Assembly: GCA_031390045.1 (NCBI GenBank)
Contig: JANMTB010000189.1
Coordinates: 1 to 16,338, forward strand
Direction of reading: 5' to 3'
DNA: 16,338 nucleotides
Source: Aalborgiella sp031390045
Lineage (GTDB): Bacteria > Pseudomonadota > Gammaproteobacteria > Burkholderiales > Burkholderiaceae_C
Shown: positions 7,416 to 13,341 of the stretch, one piece after another
Layout of the letters: each line of letters starts with the position of its first letter
Position numbering within the stretch: position 1 is the stretch's first letter
Translations under genes and position numbers: made by a program
Notes under the pieces: model-generated
Seen by the model: the letters and a program-made list of their open reading frames with translations, nothing else
The model's database searches: none
What the model was told of the DNA's origin: nothing

Positions 7416-7753
7416 TGCAAAAATTCATAGCTTTATTTTTTTGCCTAGCAATATCGGACGCGTCGCACGCAGCCGATGCGGCGAATGGTTGGCGTGTTTT
7501 GTTGGAACAGCGCTTGGGCAACTGTATTGCTTGCCATTCCATTCCCAATGCACAAGGCAAAAAAACCGGTATTCAAAGCACCTTTGCACCCCCCTTGGAT
7601 GGCGTCGCGAGCCGCTACAGTCCGGAAACACTGCGGCAATGGGTGGTGGACGCGCGCAAAATCAACCCGGAGACCTTGATGCCGCCGTTTGGCTTGATAC
7701 TCAGCCCCGAGCAAATCTCTGACGCGCTTGCCGCTTTGCAAACACTGCGTTAG
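7412..7753 (+). CDS. soxX: SoxX-type monohaem cytochrome c (sulfur oxidation)
   Basis: A small exported cytochrome c, 113 residues from MMQKFIALFF. Seen: Sec signal peptide (FIALFFCLAISDASHA, cleavage about residue 20), haem site CIACH (38-42), APPLDGVASRYSPETLRQWV and the distal-ligand block TLMPPFG (Met90), ending with an ISDALAALQTLR helix. SoxX pairs with SoxA as the SoxAX cytochrome that attaches thiosulfate to the SoxYZ carrier in the periplasm. It is short for the family but has all the core elements. ATG 7412 overlaps the TGA of the upstream mini-ORF; a TTG at 7382 and ATG 7395 (by frameshift) are other possible starts. The stop is nine bases before soxY. Confidence 0.85.
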   Translation: MMQKFIALFFCLAISDASHAADAANGWRVLLEQRLGNCIACHSIPNAQGKKTGIQSTFAPPLDGVASRYSPETLRQWVVDARKINPETLMPPFGLILSPEQISDALAALQTLR

Positions 7754-7762
7754 GATAAACCT

Positions 7763-8107
7763 ATGGATACCCAAGCATTACAAAATCTAAAATTTCGCCC
7801 GGGTGGCGCGAAGCTTGAACTTGAGCCTTTGTCTGACACGGGCACAGCTGTGCCGATTGGCATCAAACTGCAAGCGCCGGCCGGTTTAAATATCGTGTCG
7901 TTGGAGGTTTTTGCGCCCGACAACCCGGTTTCGCGTGTCATCAACATCAAGCTTGGCACACCGCTCAACGCGTATCGGTTTGAAACCCGTATCCGCCTAG
8001 GCGCTAGCCAGGATGTGTGGCTGGTTGTTACTTTGTCTGACGGAAGTTTGATGGGCACACGAGCACCCACCGTGTTGACATCTTCGGCCTGTTTTGACGC
8101 GAGTTAA
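7763..8107 (+). CDS. soxY: SoxY-like thiosulfate carrier domain, lacking export signal and GGCGG end
   Basis: A 114-residue SoxY domain. Seen: GTAVPIGIKLQAP, VSLEVFAPDNPVSRV, YRFETRIRLGASQDVWLVVTLSDGS and C-terminal VLTSSACFDAS. These align with SoxY blocks (VFAEGNP, TRxRLAxTQxVVAVAxxSDG), and Cys110 falls where the sulfur-carrying Cys sits. Two things are odd. The N-terminus (MDTQALQNLKFRPGG) has no Tat or Sec signal and none can be added, since an in-frame stop (the soxX TAG, 7751-7753) lies nine bases upstream. The flexible GGCGG swinging arm is replaced by SACFDAS. AGGAT precedes the ATG. It may be a degenerate or repurposed carrier. Family assignment is firm; carrier function as in canonical Sox is doubtful. 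Confidence 0.78.
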   Translation: MDTQALQNLKFRPGGAKLELEPLSDTGTAVPIGIKLQAPAGLNIVSLEVFAPDNPVSRVINIKLGTPLNAYRFETRIRLGASQDVWLVVTLSDGSLMGTRAPTVLTSSACFDAS

Positions 8108-8125
8108 ATTAATCACTAACCCAAT

Positions 8126-8488
8126 ATGGCTACAACTTCTGCTACGACCCCTTACATTCCCATTCGTTTGAACATCACTGGCGAGGTCAAACCAGGCGGC
8201 ATCTTGGCGGTTGTCTTGTTGATTGGTCACACCATGGAGACAGGTTACCGCGTGCTGGATTCAGGTCAGCGCGTGCCTAAAAACGTGATCGAATCAGTTC
8301 AAGTGCGTTTAGGCGAACAATTACTTTTTGAAGCCGAAACGGGTATCGGCATTTCTGCGCATCCCTATCTGGCATTTCCTGTCAATTTGCCGGCAGAGAT
8401 TCCTGCCGCAGGTGTAAAAATTAGCGTGGAGTGGCGTGACGACAAAGGCCAAAGTGGTGCGCTAGAGCGCGTGCTTCAAAAAACTTAA
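8126..8488 (+). CDS. soxZ: SoxZ sulfur-carrier partner protein
   Basis: A 120-residue Ig-like protein that in canonical systems forms the SoxYZ heterodimer carrying sulfur intermediates in the periplasm. Seen: PIRLNITGEVKPGG, VVLLIGHTMETGYR (the family usually has HPMETG), the LGEQLLFEAETGIGISAHPYLAF block and ISVEWRDDKGQSG. It has no signal peptide, which is normal because SoxZ is exported with SoxY. That route is missing here, as the neighbouring SoxY has no leader. There are 18 bases between soxY and soxZ and no clear ribosome site. It is slightly longer than typical SoxZ at both ends. Confidence 0.88.
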   Translation: MATTSATTPYIPIRLNITGEVKPGGILAVVLLIGHTMETGYRVLDSGQRVPKNVIESVQVRLGEQLLFEAETGIGISAHPYLAFPVNLPAEIPAAGVKISVEWRDDKGQSGALERVLQKT

Positions 8489-8502
8489 CTTTGCAACATC
8501 CC

Positions 8503-9342
8503 ATGAAGTTGTTGAAAGCTGCATTAGGCATTTTGTTGACTTTACAAGTTTGCGAAGCTTTTGCGCAAATAGCGCAAATAGCGCAAACAACACTAGCAAC
8601 ACATACAACGCAAATATTGCAAGACAAGCGAACCAGCGGCAGCGTTTATTTGTCAAAGCAAATGCAAGAGCTGCAAAACGATGCGACCCGCAACCCCATT
8701 TCGTTGTGGCAAGAGCGTGGTCAAAGTTTATGGCAAGGTCAATGCAAGAGTTGCCATGGCGAGATCAATACCCTGAAACGCAGCGCTGCAACTTTTCCCA
8801 GATTGGGATCTGACGGTAAAAACTTGGTCAACTTAGAAGATCAAATTGTGCGCTGCCAATCAAGACAAAATCCTACTGTGAATACGATTGAAAGTGAAGA
8901 ATTGATCAACCTCAGCACCGCTTTGCACCAAGCTGCTAAAAATGAACTGATTGCCGTTACTGCACCTGTCATTACAACAACCATCACCCAAACCAGTGCG
9001 CCGCTAGCTAGCGACTCTTGGCAGACACGGTTGAAGAGCGGCGAGACCTTGTATCAAACCCGCATGGGGCGTATGAATTTGGCTTGCATGCATTGTCACG
9101 ATCAAAAAGTGGGTGCGCAAATGCGTGCAGACACCATCAGCCATGGCCACCCCACGGGTTTCCCCATTTATCGCATGTCGTGGCAAACCATGGGCACGAT
9201 AGACAGGCGCTTGCGGGCTTGCTATTCAGGCGTGCAAGCCACTATCCCGCTGCCTGGCAGTGCTGATTTGCGCGATTTAGAGCTGTATTTGAAGGTCCGA
9301 GCCAACGGTATGCCGCTGGACGGACCCTCCATTCGTCGATGA
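8503..9342 (+). CDS. soxA: SoxA dihaem cytochrome c (sulfur oxidation)
   Basis: A 279-residue exported dihaem cytochrome, partner of SoxX, which couples thiosulfate to SoxY with release of two electrons. Seen: signal peptide MKLLKAALGILLTLQVCEAFA, first haem CKSCH (81-85) with likely axial Cys118 (QIVRCQSRQN), second haem CMHCH (195-199), and RRLRACYSGVQA with the active-site and ligand Cys240 and nearby arginines, then GSADLRDLELYLKVRANGMPL. All catalytic elements of a dihaem SoxA are present. Immediately after the predicted cleavage point lies a 9-bp tandem repeat (8563-8589). Start ATG 8503; a TTG at 8491 is in frame. No soxB or soxCD lies in the window. The end converges on the iorB-like gene 24 bp away. 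Confidence 0.92.
   Translation: MKLLKAALGILLTLQVCEAFAQIAQIAQTTLATHTTQILQDKRTSGSVYLSKQMQELQNDATRNPISLWQERGQSLWQGQCKSCHGEINTLKRSAATFPRLGSDGKNLVNLEDQIVRCQSRQNPTVNTIESEELINLSTALHQAAKNELIAVTAPVITTTITQTSAPLASDSWQTRLKSGETLYQTRMGRMNLACMHCHDQKVGAQMRADTISHGHPTGFPIYRMSWQTMGTIDRRLRACYSGVQATIPLPGSADLRDLELYLKVRANGMPLDGPSIRR
8563..8589 (+). repeat. Three tandem 9-bp units in soxA
   Basis: GCGCAAATA, GCGCAAATA and GCGCAAACA follow directly, coding AQIAQIAQT at the mature N-terminus of SoxA. The unit is a multiple of three, so copy-number change would keep the frame. Confidence 0.9.
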
Positions 9343-9366
9343 CTTCGAAGATAAGTTCGGTGTCGA

Positions 9367-11586
9367 TTAAGCGAACGTAAAACCTTGGTTTTTCAGCGGT
9401 AAATGGCGGACAGGTTTGCCAGTTGCTGCAAAAATTGCATTCAACAATGCTGGTGCAACCACACAAATCGTCGGCTCACCGACACCGCCCCAGAAGTCAA
9501 AAGTAGGAACAATCACGGTCTCAACTTTCGGCATTTCTTTGATTTTTAAAATACGGTAAGTGTCAAAATTCAATTCTTTAACGCGACCATTTTCAATCGT
9601 GTTTTCACCAAATAAAGTAGCAGACAAGCCGTAAGCGACGCCGCCTTCCACTTGAGCAGCAATCTGATCAGGATTGACAGCATGGCCACAATTGGTGGCG
9701 AGCACCATGCGGTGTATTTTTAATTGACCCGTTGGGCTGACTGACACTTCACACGTTGCTGCCGAGTAGCTGGCATAACCCATGAACTGCGCAATGCCAC
9801 GAAACACGCCTGGTGGCAGTGGTTTGCCCCAATCGCCTTTTTCAGCCGCTGCATTCAGCACTGCTAAATGTTTCGGGTGGTTCTGCATCAAAGCGCGGCG
9901 AAACGCGAGAGAGTCTTTGCCCGCTGCTTTGGCTACTTCCTCTATGAAACACTCGGCATACACGGCATTTTGGTTGGTGTTGACGCCGCGCCATGGGCCG
10001 ACAGGCACATGGGTGTTGCGCATCACGTATTCGGTCAACAAATTAGGTATGGTGTAGCCAAATTGAGCATCGCCGGGCTCGATATAGAAACCCTGTAATT
10101 GGCGCTCATCTTTGCCTTCTTTGATAGCCAGTGGGTTGAGCAACGCGTTGATGGATTGACCCGACACCCGAATATGCAGTGCCGTTAAGTTGCCCTGTGC
10201 ATCCAATCCAGCACTCATTTTTGCCTGTGAAATTGGACGGTAAAAGTCGTGCGCTTGGTCTTCTTCGCGGCTCCACAGCAGTTTGACGGGCGTGCCCATG
10301 AATTGCTTGGCGATGGCAGTGGCTTGGTGCACATAGTCTTGCGTACCACCACGTCGGCCAAAACCGCCGCCCAAATCCATTTTATAAATTTCACATTGCG
10401 CCAGCGGTATGCCGGCGGCTTCTGCCAACGCCGCGTGCGAGGCTTCGCCGTTTTGCGTCGGCACCCAGCACTCGGCGCGGGCGATTTTGCCGTCTGCACC
10501 AGCGGTTAGCTTCACCGTCGCATTCATCGGCTCCATAGGCGCATGGGATAAAAACGGTGAGGAGTAAGTGGCATCTACTCGTTTCGCTGATTTGGCGATC
10601 ACGCCCATCGCATCGCCTTCAATGCGTCCAGCTACGGTGCCTAGTGGTACGTTCGCTGTCAAGCCCTCTGCTAAATGCGCGGCAATGCCGGCGCTGTTAA
10701 CTTTGGCGTTCGCGCCCTCGTCCCACACAATCGGTAATTTGTCCAGCGCCGTTTTAGCGCGCCACCACGTATCGGCTACAACTGCTACGGTTGTAGCGTT
10801 GACACGCACCACGCCTTTGACGCCACGCATCTTGCTGATGGCATTCGCGTCAAAACTCACCAATTTGCCGCCAAACACAGGGCAGTCTTTGATGGCAGCG
10901 CAAAGCATGCCATCCATGCGAAGATCCGCACCAAACACCAAGCTGCCGTTGAGCTTTTCTTTGGTATCAATACGCGCCATCGCTTTGCCAGCAATCGCCC
11001 AGTCTTTTGGGTTTTTAAGCTTGATGGATGGCAAGTCTGGCGGTGGTAATTTGGACGCTGCAAGGGCCACTTGGCCATAGCGCACCGTACGGTTGCTGGC
11101 TTTGTGGCTGATGACGCCTTGGCTCACGGTTAACTCAGCCACCGGTACGCCCAGTTGCAGTGAGGCCGCTTGCATCAACATCATGCGCGCAGCGGCGCCG
11201 CCACGACGCACGTAGTCTTGCGAAATACGGATACCGCGACTGCCACCGGTGGACATCTCGCCCCAAGCACGCTTGCGGGCCACGCTTTGCCCAGGTGTCG
11301 GCATTTCGGTCGTGACTTTTTTCCAATCGCATTCAAGCTCTTCAGCGACCAGTTGCGCCAAGCCGGTGCGTGTGCCTTGGCCCATTTCAGAGCGGGCAAT
11401 GCGTATCACACAGGTGTCGTCGGGCTTGACGACGACCCAGACGTTGACCTCTGCATCTGCAGCCGCCACGGTTTGTGCGTTGGCATCTTGCATCAAAGCA
11501 GGTAAGCCCAATGCCAAACCGCCAGCAGCGATGGAACTTGAGCCTACGATGAAACTTCTGCGGGTAACTTGTGGAAGGGTGTTCAT
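9367..11586 (-). CDS. iorB: Periplasmic molybdenum hydroxylase large subunit (IorB-like)
   Basis: A 739-residue molybdopterin cytosine dinucleotide-type subunit of the xanthine dehydrogenase family, closest in layout to isoquinoline 1-oxidoreductase beta subunits and related periplasmic aldehyde oxidoreductases. Seen: Tat signal TRRSFIVGSSSIAAGG (8-23), RSEMGQGTRTGLAQLVAEEL (65-84), HAPMEPMNATV, GGGFGRRGGTQDYV, GPWRGVNTNQNAVYAECFIEEV, and near the end GVGEPT with the expected catalytic Glu at about 704. It overlaps iorA by four bases (ATGA). Tat export would carry the folded enzyme, with the iron-sulfur subunit, to the periplasm. No cytochrome subunit or MocA-type maturation gene is adjacent. 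The substrate cannot be read from sequence; an aldehyde or N-heterocycle is likely. Confidence 0.88.
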   Translation of the reverse strand: MNTLPQVTRRSFIVGSSSIAAGGLALGLPALMQDANAQTVAAADAEVNVWVVVKPDDTCVIRIARSEMGQGTRTGLAQLVAEELECDWKKVTTEMPTPGQSVARKRAWGEMSTGGSRGIRISQDYVRRGGAAARMMLMQAASLQLGVPVAELTVSQGVISHKASNRTVRYGQVALAASKLPPPDLPSIKLKNPKDWAIAGKAMARIDTKEKLNGSLVFGADLRMDGMLCAAIKDCPVFGGKLVSFDANAISKMRGVKGVVRVNATTVAVVADTWWRAKTALDKLPIVWDEGANAKVNSAGIAAHLAEGLTANVPLGTVAGRIEGDAMGVIAKSAKRVDATYSSPFLSHAPMEPMNATVKLTAGADGKIARAECWVPTQNGEASHAALAEAAGIPLAQCEIYKMDLGGGFGRRGGTQDYVHQATAIAKQFMGTPVKLLWSREEDQAHDFYRPISQAKMSAGLDAQGNLTALHIRVSGQSINALLNPLAIKEGKDERQLQGFYIEPGDAQFGYTIPNLLTEYVMRNTHVPVGPWRGVNTNQNAVYAECFIEEVAKAAGKDSLAFRRALMQNHPKHLAVLNAAAEKGDWGKPLPPGVFRGIAQFMGYASYSAATCEVSVSPTGQLKIHRMVLATNCGHAVNPDQIAAQVEGGVAYGLSATLFGENTIENGRVKELNFDTYRILKIKEMPKVETVIVPTFDFWGGVGEPTICVVAPALLNAIFAATGKPVRHLPLKNQGFTFA

Positions 11587-12161
11587 GCTTGAGATCCTTC
11601 AACAACAGTTTTGATGTCAGATGCAGCCAAAACTTGAAACGCTTGTGCGCCAGCATGTTCAGAACCATGTATGCCGGTAAATTCGCCCGTATAACCATTT
11701 GCAGCTGCCATTTTTTTATTACCCGCAGCTAAGTGAATCGCCGCGCGAATGCGCTGGTAAGTGCCACAGCGGCAAATATTGGTCATCGCGTCGTCAATGT
11801 CTTTGTCCGTCGGTTGCGGTTTTTCTTTCAACAGTGCCGCAGCCGCCATGATTTGGCCCGATTGGCAGTAGCCGCACTGCGGCACATCAACCGCTGCCCA
11901 GGCTTTTTGAATCGCGTGGGTGCTGTCGGCAGACAAACCCTCGATCGTCGTGATTTTTGCGCCCACCATCGCTGATGCAGGCATCGCGCATGAGCGTATC
12001 GGGTTGCCATTCATATGCACCGTACACGCGCCGCATTGCGCAATGCCGCAGCCAAACTTGGTTCCCGTCATGCCCAGCACCTCGCGCAGGGCCCAAAGTA
12101 GAGGCATTTCTGGCTCGACGTCTAGGGAACGGTCTTTGCCGTTGATATTCAGGGTGATCAT
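11583..12161 (-). CDS. iorA: [2Fe-2S] small subunit of a molybdenum hydroxylase (IorA-like)
   Basis: The electron-transfer subunit for the adjacent IorB-like enzyme. Seen: plant-type ferredoxin domain with GCGIAQCGACTVHMNG (Cys38, 43, 46) and Cys58, then the helical domain with QCGYCQSGQIM (Cys96, 99) and ICRCGTYQRIR (Cys130, 132). That makes eight cysteines for two [2Fe-2S] clusters. At 192 residues it is longer than the usual 150-165: about 45 residues follow the CRCGTYQRIRAAIHLAAG end (GYTGEFTGIHGSEHAG...VVEGSQA), with no recognised domain. The start ATG has AAAGGA upstream at good distance. The 175 bp between this gene and divergent rlmJ are AT-rich and should hold both promoters. Confidence 0.92.
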   Translation of the reverse strand: MITLNINGKDRSLDVEPEMPLLWALREVLGMTGTKFGCGIAQCGACTVHMNGNPIRSCAMPASAMVGAKITTIEGLSADSTHAIQKAWAAVDVPQCGYCQSGQIMAAAALLKEKPQPTDKDIDDAMTNICRCGTYQRIRAAIHLAAGNKKMAAANGYTGEFTGIHGSEHAGAQAFQVLAASDIKTVVEGSQA

Positions 12162-12285
12162 GGGCGCTTGTCCTTTTTAAATTAATTATTTGAACGATGA
12201 ATTATTAGGAATATATTCAAATCAATTTATACAATGGTTAGCATGCTTATGTAAATACACCGCAACCCTAGTTTGAAGCTTGTTT

Positions 12286-12313
12286 GTGACCGAATGAGTC
12301 ACTTTGGGGTCAC
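12286..12313. promoter_or_regulatory. GTGAC/GTCAC repeats between iorA and rlmJ
   Basis: GTGAC at 12286-12290 and GTCAC at 12298-12302 form an inverted pair, and a second GTCAC lies at 12309-12313. They stand just upstream of the rlmJ start in the divergent iorA-rlmJ spacer. They may be an operator half-site cluster, but no known regulator consensus is recognised, and the match is short. Confidence 0.2.
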
Positions 12314-12336
12314 ATAAAGAGTTACCATTCACCCCT

Positions 12337-13341
12337 ATGTTCAGTTATCGCCACGCCTTTCACGCCGGCAACCATGCGGATGTGCTCAAACACGCCACTT
12401 TGATTGCCATCCTCAACCACATGCTTGAAAAAGACGCCGCTTTGATGGTGGTGGATACCCATGCCGGCGCTGGTTTGTACCGTTTGGATGGCGATTACGC
12501 TGAAACCAGCGGTGAATCGGTCGAGGGCTATAAAAAGCTGGTTCAAAGCCAAAATACAGCTAAAAATATACCTAAAAAACAGGCTGTAACCGGCGTATTG
12601 GTTGACTCAGCAGCTACTAAAAATGTAGCAATAAAGACGGCAAAATCTGCTAAAACCGATCAAGCAAGCATGGTAAAACTCGCACCGCTGCTGCAAAACT
12701 ACCTCGACGTGGTCGCCGAATTCAACAAAACCGGCAGCCACCGCGTTTATCCAGGCTCGCCCTTCATCATGGCGCATTTGCTGCGCGACCATGACAAGTT
12801 GAAGCTGTTTGAGCTGCACCCGACCGATTCACGCACCCTGTCAGACAACATTGCCCAGCTCGAAGCAGGCCGCAAAATCGCTGTTTTGTCGCAAGATGGC
12901 TTTGAAGGCGCAAAAAAGTTTCTCCCGCCCCCATCACGCCGCGCCCTGCTCCTATGCGACCCCAGCTACGAGATGAAAGACGACTACGCACGGGTGCTAG
13001 CCATGGTGTCCGATGCCATGGTGCGCTTCGCCACCGGTACCTACGCCGTTTGGTACCCCATCATTCCCCGCCCTGAAGCGCATGATTTGCCGAAAAAGCT
13101 CAAAACGCTGGCGACAAAATTGGGCAAAAGCTGGCTGCACGCCACATTGACGGTGAAATCCAGCAAGTTAACCACCGATTCCGAAGGCGAAACCGTCCGC
13201 CCTGGCCTTCCCGCCAGCGGCATGTTCATCATCAACCCCCCTTTCACACTGAAACCCGCTTTGGCGCTGGCTTTGCCGCAAATTGTAGCGGCGCTGGGGC
13301 AGGATAAGAATGCGGCGTTTGGCTTAGACTCTGGCGGCTAA
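12337..13341 (+). CDS. rlmJ: 23S rRNA (adenine(2030)-N6)-methyltransferase RlmJ, with a repeat-derived insert
   Basis: RlmJ methylates A2030 of 23S rRNA using S-adenosylmethionine. Seen: MFSYRHAFHAGNHADVLKH, VVDTHAGAGLY, RVYPGSPFIMAHLLR, FELHPTDSRTL, the catalytic block LLLCDPSYEMKDDY (family usually DPPYE), FATGTYAVWYPI and ASGMFIINPPF. It is 334 residues against about 280 in E. coli. The excess is mostly one insert of about 40 residues between EGYKKL (62-68) and LDVVAEFN (123-130), rich in Lys, Ala and Thr. Its DNA holds repeat copy C (12587-12629), read in the opposite orientation. ATG 12337 matches the family N-terminus; a TTG at 12304 is upstream in frame. The TAA overlaps the ilvA stop on the other strand by three bases. 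Confidence 0.94.
   Translation: MFSYRHAFHAGNHADVLKHATLIAILNHMLEKDAALMVVDTHAGAGLYRLDGDYAETSGESVEGYKKLVQSQNTAKNIPKKQAVTGVLVDSAATKNVAIKTAKSAKTDQASMVKLAPLLQNYLDVVAEFNKTGSHRVYPGSPFIMAHLLRDHDKLKLFELHPTDSRTLSDNIAQLEAGRKIAVLSQDGFEGAKKFLPPPSRRALLLCDPSYEMKDDYARVLAMVSDAMVRFATGTYAVWYPIIPRPEAHDLPKKLKTLATKLGKSWLHATLTVKSSKLTTDSEGETVRPGLPASGMFIINPPFTLKPALALALPQIVAALGQDKNAAFGLDSGG
12587..12629 (-). repeat. Dispersed 43-bp palindrome-headed repeat, copy C (inside rlmJ)
   Basis: Read on the minus strand, the head GCTAC...GTAGC (12629 to 12613) is followed by a 26-base tail including CAATACGCCGGTTA. It is exactly 43 bp and has 33/43 identity with copy A by eye. It is antisense to rlmJ and translated as residues 84-98 (VTGVLVDSAATKNVA) within an insert the family lacks. 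Confidence 0.75.

Noticed and set aside
7425..7774. Several overlapping open frames on both strands in the soxX region
   Set aside because: All are shadows; only the frame with signal peptide, CIACH and the Met ligand block is gene-like.
12208..12270. Possible sixth repeat copy (TTAGC...TAAATACACC)
   Set aside because: It lacks the GCTAT-N7-ATAGC head, and the tail aligns only with gaps, so it is not supported.
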